A DNA stretch of 64,000 bases from Adineta vaga (lineage: Eukaryota > Rotifera). The translations under genes were made by a program, and so were the position numbers. How positions within the stretch are numbered: the stretch's first letter is position 1; every line of letters starts with the position of its first letter. The notes under the pieces were generated by a model. That model was not told the origin of the DNA. It made no database searches and was given only the letters and a program-made list of their open reading frames with translations. The stretch is from assembly GCA_021613535.1 (NCBI GenBank), contig CP075495.1:5766001-5830000 (forward strand). The letters run 5' to 3'. Positions 1 to 10,052 of this stretch are shown here, one piece after another.

Positions 1-648
1 TCATTTGGATATACTTAAATATATATTCTAAAATTATCATCTTATCCATTTCTGATTGAATGAGCAACACAAGAGATTACATATTGTTATTCATGTAATA
101 GAATGATGATCTTTCTTCATTCAATGATTGAAAGCGTGAATTGCAGTTCTAATTGGATATAGAAAAGGATCTCCTGCAATGCAATTGACACAGCGGGTTA
201 GATGATGCATTTTGTCGAAGATGCGTTAAAATTTTTCTTCTTTTTATTTTCTTTCTTGAAGATTATGTCACGCATGCAAATTCAATTGTATTGTCATTAT
301 TTGAAAATTCAAAAGTCAATAGCGTTTTTTCCTCGACTACATCTGTACGTTTATTTATATAGAGATGAACATGATTGCCTTAAAGCAAGTTCAAATATGC
401 AGGTGAATAGTCTTTTAAAGATCATTTTATCATTATAAGATGGTGTAATTATTGACCATCTGCATTGATGAGCATGTGTATACGTGTTTTCTATCTGTAT
501 GGATAAAGAATGCGAAAATAAGCTTCTAATCATATTTAGATTTTTATTACATGTTGAAACAATAAAATGTGTCGATCTACAGGTGTGACTTTCACATGAA
601 CATCTGTGAGATAAAAATATTGACAAAAACAAAGTTGCAAGTCTTTTT
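1..648. other. Gene-free stretch at the left edge
   Basis: I see no gene here. Short open frames occur on both strands, but they lack splice-site support and family resemblance. The stretch is AT-rich and may hold the 3' flank of the small minus-strand gene that stops at 649. Confidence 0.5.
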
Positions 649-1096
649 CTAAGATGCTGTTGCACATTTACCTAGAACAGATACAAGAAATATTTAAAAA
701 ATAAGAAACAAGAATACTTTATGAATTTGATTCATACGAAACTGATGTTTTTATAGTTTTCCTGTAAGACAAAGAACTTACGAGTCAATGTAGTAACTAA
801 AATTGGTACAAGAATGACTGCACCTATACTGACAATAACAGCAGTTGCTGCCATAGCAAACAATAAACGATGATGCCGATCACGTATTTTTGGTTGTCTT
901 ATGTCACTAAAAAATATAATTATGTAATACATTCATTCTATTGAATTTCTTTCAAATATACCGAGATGCTAAATCACTGAATGTGAATGGACTTAAAATT
1001 TCCGTTCTCTAGAAATATCAAAGATGTTTTCATTAAAATTTCAAAAACAAATACATAACTTACATAGGCAGGTGAAGATGCTATTGGGGTAACCAT
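649..1096 (-). CDS. Small single-pass membrane protein, four exons, family unknown
   Basis: Exons are 1064-1096, 962-1008, 782-906 and 649-671, all with GT-AG introns of 52-110 nt. Together they give 228 nt, or 75 residues plus a stop. The phases fit at all three junctions, which is hard to get by chance in a gene this short. Residues 1-27 are polar and rich in Ser, Thr and Pro. Next comes a basic stretch (KIRDRHHR), then one membrane segment of about 24 residues at about 36-60 (begins LLFAMAATAVIVSIGAVILV). The protein ends with a short basic tail (TLTRKCATAS). The basic residues before the helix predict a cytosolic N-terminus. I do not recognise the family and assign no function. The gene is intact, unlike its plus-strand neighbours at 1.8-5.2 kb. 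Confidence 0.6.
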
Positions 1097-1634
1097 TTTA
1101 GTTCGTATAATATATACTTGTATTTTATGCGGATAAGTACTTTGTCAAAATGCTTCTCGTTTCAAATGAATGCTCACTTTTAAGAGCACAACGTTAGATA
1201 GAAACTGTAACCTATTAAGCAGCTGCCGTAGACTTTGTATTGCGTATAAAAGTATTTTTTACCTGCTCTGAGAAATTGAAAAAAGTCCTTTTGAATATCA
1301 TGATGAAATACTGAAAGTTAATTATTTGTAGAAGTATTCTTGAGTAAAACTGCGTTTTATCATAAAGGGAATTGATTTTAGAAAGCTTAAATGAAAGTAC
1401 TAGGACAGTTGAGGTTTCAACTGATGAGTATATACATATATACAATATAAATACATATTCCATGCTGTATAGTTAAAACGTCAAAATGTTTTATTGAAAA
1501 TTTTTTATATATTTGCTAACGAGTTTATACGCTTCTGACAGAAAGAACAATGAAAATTTAAATAGTTTTCTAATAACTTCTGCTTCTTACATACATGTCA
1601 AGCTTGAAATTTATATTCAATTGACAAAAAGAGT
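1097..1634. other. Upstream flank without recognisable genes
   Basis: This stretch lies between the small membrane-protein gene and the palindrome. An 82-codon minus frame at 1215-1463 has no family resemblance or exon support. I see nothing else. Confidence 0.4.
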
Positions 1635-1788
1635 TTCACCGAACCTTATCGAGGAGAAGATCCTTTGGGATTCCGTATCGATTTACTGAACCAAAAAAAG
1701 TTCGGTAGAATGTTCACCAATCTTCTTCGAGTTCGGCAAATCGATACGGAGTCCCAAAGGATCTTCCCCTCGATACAGGTTCGGTAAA
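1635..1788. repeat. Large near-perfect palindrome (foldback or MITE-like hairpin)
   Basis: The left arm at about 1635-1691 reads inward as the reverse complement of the right arm at about 1732-1788. The arms are about 57 nt long with roughly six mismatches or small indels. Both contain the core AGATCCTTTGGGA and CCGTATCGATTT. The loop of about 40 nt (1692-1731) carries another TTCGGTAGAA-like motif related to the arm ends. The block is more GC-rich than its surroundings. The structure fits a miniature inverted-repeat or foldback element. I see no clear target-site duplication and no coding capacity. Confidence 0.7.
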
Positions 1789-1805
1789 CTCCTATTTTTT
1801 TACAG

Positions 1806-3183
1806 TGTATCTCCAATCAAACAGTTCAGTTGAAAAACAGAATTTTCAATTGAATTCAAGTTTCCAGTTAGACACTACCGACTTTTCGACACGTGCAATG
1901 AATGATTTACTTAGACATATTGAATAAGATCATAATTCTGAATATAACAAAATGGTTGATGAGCGACGAAACTCCATGAAGATTTTAAATGAGGCTGTTA
2001 TGTAGTTATCCGACGAGGTAATATATTTCCGGATTTTTCATTGATCATTTTTTAAATAGGATGAGATGAATTTTGATTTTCAACCAATATCAACATAATC
2101 GAATATTAACCAACAACCCAGGTCTAAGAAAACGACGTCGTAAACTGCCTTAAACGACGGGAAAACGGCGAAAACCGGCACTAATACGCCACCGTAATCC
2201 GTTAACCCAGAAATGTATAGAAATACAGTGTAAAAAGATGGTCGTTTCGCAGCAAGAAACGGCGATCGTAGTCCGAAGTGCCGGATAACGGCAAAATACG
2301 GTCAAAACTAAGGCAGTAAATTGCTGTTTTCTAACCGTTTTCGGTTGTTTAAGATGCCGTTTCCGACCACCTGAATGATCGTCCTGAGAATATTCTTCAA
2401 TAAATAATGATAAAAATCATCTCGTCTTATCTTCATCATCTTCTGTAGAAAAAAAAAATACTCCACTGAATCTAATAGTTCATGTATGTATGTATGATAA
2501 TCAAATACCTATCGGCATGCAATCTTTACTATTTAGTACTTTCTTTTTCTAAATATTTTTTTCCAATAGAATGATGATAACAGATTATTTGATCGTCAAC
2601 AGTTATTGTCAACAAATTTGAATACGATTCCACAAAGTGATGCAAATGTTCATATTCAATTTTTGCACGGTTCAAATATCGAAAGCGATGTTCAAATGAA
2701 TCATCAGGTTTGTTTTATAACTTGAAAAAAAGTTAAAATGACCTTATCAGTTAATTATCGTAAGATAAAATAGACATTGTTAGTATTGACGATTATACAT
2801 TTCTCTTTTCTTAATCGTCGGTATTGACAATGATTTTGAATCATCGTCAATTCAACGACATTTATCTATTCATTACTATTTCATTTCTATTTTTCTCTTC
2901 TATGTAACAATACAGCATGTTTTTCTTTATCATTTTATCGCTCAACTTTGATAGTTCAAATTAAAAAAAAAATGTCTCAGAAAGAAGATGTACATACTCT
3001 TTTTTATTTACTATTAATATGTTATATGTATTTTTTTTATAGAGTAAAGAGGATCAAGCCAAAGTTGTAGTGAATCAGCTAAACTTGGATCTTCAATAGG
3101 AAAAAATAAATTTGGCTCAGTTTTCTGCTGCCATGACACATGCACTGCAAACTCCATTATTCAAGTTGAACAATATGAGTTAA
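1806..3183 (+). pseudogene. Decayed three-exon gene with in-frame stops
   Basis: Three exon-like pieces at 1806-2017, 2570-2707 and 3043-3183 have good acceptors (TTTTTACAG, TTCCAATAG, TTTTATAG) and donors. They join in phase 0 both times, so they once formed one gene. The first piece translates to a polar, helical stretch (for example TRAMNDLLRHIE, then MVDERRNSMKILNEA), broken by TAA at about 1925 and TAG at about 2003. The third piece has TAG at 3097 before the final TAA. All three stops are one C-to-T change away from Gln codons. The encoded protein looks coiled-coil-like, rich in Gln, Asn and Ser. I do not recognise the family. A CG-rich block sits in the first intron. Confidence 0.55.
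2115..2370. repeat. CG-rich block with imperfect inverted and direct repeats
   Basis: This block is much richer in CpG and in ACGG, CCGT and CGGC words than its surroundings. CTGCCTTAAACGACGGGAAA near 2138 is partly mirrored as an inverted copy ending AAGGCAG near 2325. GTGCCGG near 2278 pairs with CCGGCAC near 2175. It looks like a decayed repetitive or foldback element inside an intron of the pseudogene. It has no coding potential that I can support. Confidence 0.4.
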
Positions 3184-3545
3184 AAATATTCTCATGTTTA
3201 TTTAAAAGATGAACTTCACAGCGTTTCACTCGATTAAGATTTTTTGTTAGTCATCTTACAGGTTTTTTTTCCAATAAAATTTATTTTGAAGATCTATGCA
3301 GTGAATAAAAACACACACATACCCGCATCATTAAATCAAATAAGGATTTGGAATTGCACTTGAAGAACATGATTGACCGTAGTTTGAATAAAGATCAGTT
3401 GAATATTGATATCAATTTGAGATAATCGACATTTATTAACATCTAGATGAATGAAAATTATTATGATAGAAAGATAAGTATATTTTAAAGACATGGTTAG
3501 TTGCAGAAATATAAGTGAACAAATTGTTTTTTATGATATATTATA

Positions 3546-5180
3546 GAGGAAGATAGTCGACATATAATTTTCCATTGTGTTGTGTTAATTCTAGTAGATA
3601 TTGTATTCATAATGATTTCATCTGTGATGGTCTTTTAGATTATTCAATGGGTGATGATAAAAATTGTTGTTATAATCTCAAATCTAGTCATTTGTCTATG
3701 GACGATTGTGTTCCATTAGCAGAGAAGACTTTAACTAAAGAAGAATATTTCATCTGGACATTTTTGATAGAAGACGATCACCATCGAAATATTTCCTCAT
3801 TGATAATCTATCTGTATATCTCGATTTATCTCATTCTTCTTCAATCGAAACAACTGATGAAAACAATTTGACAATTACTACTGATAATGATATTATTATT
3901 CGAATAAATCTATCTATATATCTTGGTTATAGATGTCAATATCGAAGTCAACGTGTTAGTTTAACAGTACGTATAAGCACAGCAATGCAATGGCGAGAAG
4001 TGTTCGCTATTGTATTTTCATTAGTTGATTCGAATGAAACCGAACAAAATGAATATTTAGGAATTCGTGATTGTCATACAAAATTCAATATTAATTTATT
4101 ATATGTTAATCGACCTAAAGATCTTCAATCAACAAATGATTCTATTATAATCAATGCTTTTATGAAGAATTCTAAGACAATTAAACACCCTATGAGTTGG
4201 CAATTTCCGATTTCATTTTAATTTTACCTGTAAATCGAATGGCATTTAATATTAGTATATCTGTTCAATCTAATAATCTTCTCGTATTGAAATCCAATTG
4301 TACTCGAGAATGTGAACCAAATTCGTGTTGTTTCGGAAAATTATGTATTTGTTTGCTAGATAAAGTAGGTTCACGTTGTCTACTTTCACATTCTATATGT
4401 TTTTCTAATCCATGTCGAAACAGTGGTACATGTGTTCCTACAGATTTACGTATAACTAAACGTAGTTTTTATTGTATTTGTCAAATAGGTTTTTCTGGAC
4501 ATCAATGTCAAATAATTGATACTCGTATTGATATATTTTTTGAAAAACATATAAATATTACTATAACAAAACAACCATTTATTATTCGAATTTCAATAAT
4601 GATCGCTATAATTATGTTTCGTATTTCTTTTACTAGTAGTATTTTATCTTTAATTACTTTTCGTAGTAAACTTTTACTTACAATTGAATGTCATTATTAT
4701 TTACTAAGTTCAACAATAACATGTTTATTTATAATGATAATATTTAATTTAAAATTTTTTCTCTTAATTATATTTCAAATGGGTTTAATTACATATCGTA
4801 CTTTTCTTCTCATTCATTGTATTTCAATTGATTTTTTTCTACGAATTTTTCTCAATATGAATGATTGGTTACATACATGTGTATCTATTGAACGCGTTAT
4901 TACAGTTATAGAAGGTATCAGTTTTAATCAACCAAAAAGTCGACAAATAGTTAAATGGATTATTGTATCACTCACATTATTACCACGTCTTATTATTTCT
5001 CTTCTACCAGATTGTATGGAAACAATAAGAAATCCATGGCTTCGTTTGATTACTTATTGGTTTTCTTTTATACCATCGATGGTTATTTTTCCTATATTTA
5101 TTTTACCTTCGAATATATATAGAAACGCTTTCAAAGATGCTGTAAGACATTTAGTATTCAAACGAATGTGTCAGCGATGA
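3546..5180 (+). pseudogene. Broken LDLa-EGF-7TM receptor remnant
   Basis: Reading across three frames gives a piece of a large receptor. An LDL-receptor class A repeat (CVNSSRYC...CDGLLDYSMGDDKNC) lies at about 3578-3665. A linker follows at about 3800-4200. An EGF-like module (CFSNPCRNSGTC...CQIGFSGHQC) lies at about 4398-4510. A rhodopsin-like membrane region follows to the stop at 5178. The frame changes at about 3770-3800 and again at about 4197-4220, with no intron signals to explain it. The membrane region also looks too short: the segment between the SRQIVKW motif (about 4940) and the TM6-like PRLIISLLPDCM runs together with no room for TM5 and its loops. From family knowledge, intact relatives carry many LDLa and EGF modules before a 7TM domain. 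I infer a truncated pseudogene. Sequencing indels could explain the frameshifts but not the missing helix. Confidence 0.6.
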
Positions 5181-5537
5181 ATTATTACATGTCGTATGTA
5201 ATTAGCCAATTATTTTGTTGGATAATTTCATATTTGATATCATCGAAATGTTTTTGTCGATCAGAAAACCAAATAACACCATTATAAATATATTCCACCC
5301 ACCCTACGTTAGTTTCTTAAAATGGTTATTTTAGTTTGACAAAGAATACGAAAACATATTGAATCAGGTGAAAACACATCGTGTTTATTGAAAACAAAAA
5401 AATCAAAACTAACAGAAAACATAATTCAATCTAGATAGGTAATGAATTTCAACAAATGAAATTTTCCATTATACTAAATGATCTAGAATGAAAAAGTTAA
5501 AAGGATAAAATAATACGTTATGCAAACAAGAAAATTT
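5181..5537. other. Intergenic stretch between receptor remnant and DNAJC11
   Basis: AT-rich spacer between the plus-strand remnant and the 3' end of the minus-strand DNAJC11 gene. It presumably holds the DNAJC11 polyadenylation signals. I see no gene. Confidence 0.5.
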
Positions 5538-7794
5538 TTATTTACCTCGATTAGGTAAGACAATGGGGTCAGTATCGTTATATAGCACAGTATGTATTTG
5601 TGATCGAAGAGAATACTTAATGAACAAAGACTTTTCTTCACCTATACATGGATCATAAAAACCGGTTAAATTTGATTTTGATACTGTTGTTCCAATTCTT
5701 AATGTAGAATCTTTCACAAGAGCTTGTAACGGAACAGTAACATCAATGATTTTTATTGGATTTTCATGTAGTGTTGTTGTTGATGATAGTGACAATTGAC
5801 CATACCTTGCTTCCTGTATAATCAAACCTTCTGAACCTTCTCTATCTTTAATTTGTTCAACAAGTGATCGTAATACTTCTTGAGCATTCATTGCTTCTCG
5901 TCGTCTTTCTGCTTGTTTTTCACGTGCTTCATCTTCATGTTTTTTTTGTTCACTAAAAACAAAAATATTTCATAATAAATGATTAGATGAAACATTTCTT
6001 TACCGTTCTCGTTCCGATCGAGTAAATGGTCGAATAATAAGACGATCAAATATGAAATAAGCTAATACTGGTGCAGTTGTTGCATAAAATACTGCACTTG
6101 GAATAATTTCATTTGAAATTTGAAGTGGAAATGTAAATGTTTGACTACCACGTATGAACCTAAATTGATTTATATTCAAACGATAGTTTTCTCTTACATG
6201 AATGATAATATAGAAGAATCTGAAGTAAAAAGAACATACTTCAATCTTAGTAGTACACCCATTCTGGAACTGATTGCGACAGTTGCCGAACCCTGAGTGT
6301 ATTTGGTTAATTGACGATCAATGCCATACTCTAACCATGGTCCAAATACAAATAATCTGTGAAAATAACCAAAGAATGTAAAATAAGTTAGTTTTACATC
6401 TCTCTTACTTAAGACTACATCTCATATTACAAACATTGGGCACGCGATATACACCATCAATAGCACCAAAGGTATTCACGAATCCAAGCTAAAACAATAT
6501 CTAATTTAGTGAATGATCGATTTTTCTTATCAATAATTACTTGAACAGCACTTGAGACTGCTACCTTTTGATTATCATAATGAAGACCACCTTTCATAAA
6601 TGAATCAGCACCTGTTTTCCATTCCAAACTACTTGTTAAATGATGACTTAATTGATAAGAAATCGAAAAAACAAATCCTGGTGTAGCTATAGCTGAACCA
6701 CCATCAACAAGACCGATTGTAGCAGCAACACTTGCTTGACTAAACTGACCAAAAAATGTCACGTAAATGAACAGATCTATCAAATGTTAGTCTACCTACA
6801 CTTTTTGTGTTAAACGACGAAAATAACGAAAAGCGGCCAAATTATGTTGACCAAAACTTAAATCAATCTGAAATACTTCATTCATGAAAGAAAAAGAGTA
6901 GATTAATAATAAAATTTAACATACACGAAACCAAGATAGGTCAGCAAGAACACGACGAAATGATGTTGTCAATGAACCTGTACCACGTCCATTTTGTGTA
7001 GATACTGCAGCAGTTACATTAGCTGTATCTTGACTTGTTAGTGGTATATCAATGCCTTGTGCAACTGTAAATTCTGTCATTTCAATAACAGGTGAAAAAT
7101 CACTGAGAAAAAAAAACACGAATATAATGGCAATTATGATATTCACTTCGAATTTACCTATTTTCATCGGATGAATTCATTTGATCTAATACATCTGTTA
7201 AATTTACTGTCATATGTACAGAACCCTAAACATAAAATAAGTAATCTTTCATAATATTGCATCATACTAACACTTGGATTAGTTATTTGATTAAAACGTC
7301 GTTCTTCACGTTCTTTTGCTAATCGTTCATATTCTTCAAGAATTTCACGAGCTGTTTTGGTTCGGCTAACAACCTAATAATAAAACTATGATGTATTTTG
7401 ATTTTTTAAACGAATATGATTTACCTCCCATCCTTCTGCTTTTAAACCTTTCATTCCAACAACATCATAGATAGCCCGTTTTTGTGGATCGTTCAAAATA
7501 TCATAAGCTTTCTTCACTCGAATGAAAAGATCCATTGCTAATTGTTTATTTCGAGGATCTGTATGTTTATCAGGATGATAGAGTAGTGTTAATCGGCGAT
7601 ATGCTTGTTGAATTGTTGCTACATCTGCCTAAAATATATACTTCTGTGGTCAAGAATTATTGATTAAATAAACATACATCTTTATTAATGTGTAATGTGG
7701 CATATAAATCACGTTCAGTATCATGTACATCAAGATCATCAGAGAAGAAGTCGGATGAATTATCATCATGATTTTCATTATCACCCGATGCCAT
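5538..7794 (-). CDS. DNAJC11: DnaJ homolog subfamily C member 11
   Basis: Eleven exons: 7678-7794, 7425-7628, 7272-7373, 7158-7225, 6925-7102, 6802-6867, 6541-6744, 6409-6488, 6240-6356, 6004-6159, 5538-5952. They give 1,707 nt and 568 aa, near the usual vertebrate length of about 560. Residues 31-100 form the J domain with the Hsp70-activating HPD at 57-59 (LLYHPDKHTD). The middle is beta-rich, like the porin-like part of this family. The end is a charged helix (EQKKHEDEAREKQAERRRE) plus the conserved C-terminal DUF3395 region ending DTDPIVLPNRGK. The family protein binds the mitochondrial outer membrane and associates with MICOS/SAM to support cristae. The intron after exon 6 uses an unusual GTGTAG donor. 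A 3' splice site 20 nt before the ATG (at 7815-7816) suggests trans-splicing or a 5'UTR intron. Confidence 0.93.
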
Positions 7795-8821
7795 AATTTA
7801 CCGAGGAAAATAAACTAAAAATTGCCTAAGTCTAATTATGATCAAGTATATAGTTATTGAAAAATTCGTTTAATGAGATTGAGATAACCGACATACAATC
7901 ACTCTCACTCGCCACAATTATATAAAAGTGTATGCAATGCAATTTATTCTTAACCATACAAACCAATCAAATTACACTCCATGGTATACCGTTTTCCTTC
8001 TGCATTTTCGTTATATTCATCCATGTAGGACAGGACAGGACAGTACATGTCTTGACAGAGTAAAGAAAAATGAATATAGAATAATCGAACATTGTAATGT
8101 AATAAAAATTTTATTCAGAGTCAGATATGAAATTTAGTTAGATTTCATCATTTATCTACTTGATAGAATGTTGAATCGTACGGCTGCTATCTGATTGAAA
8201 AATTCATTTCATATTTTTGCAAATTATTATTTTTTCATAACGACAAACAATTGAGTTCATGGATGACAGATCATCATCAATTACTTATCATCTTTTAAAG
8301 TTATATTTACCTGAAGAAAAACAAAATATGCTTATAAAAGAATGATAAAACACAAGATATTTAGATCTTTGTATTTTCTATCGTGCTTATAGTTTATACT
8401 AAATTAATAAGAGATATAGCATGTTGAAGAGTCCGAATAATAGAAGTCAAGGATAAATAGATACAGATGGTCAATGATCATGAACAAACAAAAATAGAAT
8501 TTGCTCAATATGCACCTGTTTATCACAGCATGTACATACTAGAGAGAAAAAAAATGCACTATTCAATAAATAATGAATATAAAGCTTAATCATATTTGTA
8601 TAAGCAACATTCATACCAATGGTATTCTACTCTATTTTGTGCAATTCTGTCTGGCTTTCCATGAATAGTTGTACAAGACTGTTACTTTTACATATCGACT
8701 GAAGATGAACGACAAACAAAAAGTATTCAGAAATAAACTTATATCTGAATGTTTATGATGATATTTTATTGAATAAAAGTTCGATTATGCATAACAAAAG
8801 AATTCACTTTTATTTATTTAT
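7795..8821. other. 1-kb gene-free interval with a short AGGAC tandem
   Basis: No gene supported. A short direct tandem of AGGAC lies at about 8028-8043. This interval holds the DNAJC11 promoter side and the 3' flank of the minus-strand gene starting at 9364. A 69-codon plus frame at 7928-8137 has no family resemblance. Confidence 0.45.
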
Positions 8822-9364
8822 TCAAACTAAAAAATCTTGGTACGGATCATTGGAGGTAACATATTTCACGAATTCTTCGCGCGTAACTTTAGCTTTATCA
8901 GTTCCATCACATATTTCAAGCCATACTTGTTCAGGTTCATCGACTTTTTTAATCCCATAAAATTCTTTGATACATTGCAAAATCTTTTGTCCATATTTAC
9001 GTGAAACATTTTCATGATCTGCACCCTTCGGATTATGTGTATCGATGACATACGAAAGTCGAGAAGCACCATCCATAGTCTCACTTAACATAACAACACA
9101 AGAAAAAAGTTGTTCAGTTGATAATTTACCATCTTCTTCGAAAAATCCCAATGCCGTATCAACTTGCTTTTGATTATCAAAACCTACACCCATTTGATTG
9201 ATGAAATGACGACAATCAACTCTGCTAACAAGAACTGGATTTTCACTTCCATGTTTACGTTTGCTCTCTTCGTGCATATCCATAAATTGTTGTCGTTTGA
9301 TACCTGTAATATCTTCTAAACGTTTCATTTCCAAAGATGTTCGATTGCTGTTTGAATTTCCCAT
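8822..9364 (-). CDS. EF-hand superfamily protein with N-myristoylation signal and decayed Ca2+ loops
   Basis: Intronless, 180 aa. It starts MGNSNSNR, a good N-myristoylation signal (Gly2, small residue at 6). The length and helix pattern recall neuronal calcium sensor, calcineurin B or calflagin-type proteins. The places where EF loops should be read FFEEDGKLSTEQLF (about 94-107) and EICDGTDKAKVTREEF (about 150-165), which keep the flanking helices but lack most Asp/Asn Ca2+ ligands. A signal-dependent membrane adaptor that no longer senses Ca2+ directly is an inference. The exact subfamily is unclear. The start is fixed by the myristoylation motif. The lack of introns among intron-rich neighbours hints at a retrocopy or a recently gained gene. 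Confidence 0.7.
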   Translation of the reverse strand: MGNSNSNRTSLEMKRLEDITGIKRQQFMDMHEESKRKHGSENPVLVSRVDCRHFINQMGVGFDNQKQVDTALGFFEEDGKLSTEQLFSCVVMLSETMDGASRLSYVIDTHNPKGADHENVSRKYGQKILQCIKEFYGIKKVDEPEQVWLEICDGTDKAKVTREEFVKYVTSNDPYQDFLV

Positions 9365-10052
9365 CGTATTGCTTACACTTTCTCAATATGATGTTCGAAA
9401 AGAAATGAATAAAAGAAAAGTTACAAATGCAGATGAATGTTTATTGAACTGTGACGAAGTATTATTTCGTCCTCATATATGATTTGATGATTATATAGAA
9501 ATGATAGTTGACTGACTTTAAGGATGTACTGGATATTTTTTTTTGCTATTTATTGAAGATTTTCTTTATGGAGCGATATTGCTTATTGAGTAGCTTTTAT
9601 ACATCGAATGAATTCTTTCATGAAATATCAACACCATGAAAATTCACTACGATCAATAATACCTTTCTATTTAATGTGATCACAAGGAATTCGATCGTAT
9701 TTAATATTAAAATAAAGCAATTATTTTTCGATCAATAGAAAGGATAGAAATCGTATTAATAACTTTATTAATTACCTCACTCGGATACACTTATGCAACG
9801 TTATCATGCGTTCTTTTTATGTGTAATATTTCGCTTCATTATCAGCTGATATATGATAACGTACGATAGTAGTAGTTTTTTCGTTGAAGCGCTCTTGAGA
9901 ATTTTGTACGTGCAGCTATCCGCATCAGTAGTGACATCATACCTTCTGCTATTGATAAAATTAATCACCAATCAAAATACAATGCTGTATATACTACATG
10001 AGTAAGAAAAGAAAGCACATGAGCTATATATGTCATCTGTTATTCGTTTAAA
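9365..10052. promoter_or_regulatory. Divergent intergenic region, EF-hand gene and RUFY-like gene
   Basis: About 690 nt lie between two genes transcribed away from each other, so both promoters should be here. A palindromic ATCAGCTGAT containing an E-box-type CAGCTG lies at about 9841-9850. No coding capacity is seen. Confidence 0.4.

Noticed and set aside
202-665. Two overlapping frames near the left edge
   Set aside because: The minus frame only overlaps the last exon of the small membrane-protein gene in another phase; the plus frame lacks support.
1925-3099. In-frame TAA/TAG read as Gln (alternative genetic code)
   Set aside because: All other genes in the window end at TAA, TAG or TGA in the expected places, so the standard code holds and the stops mark a pseudogene.
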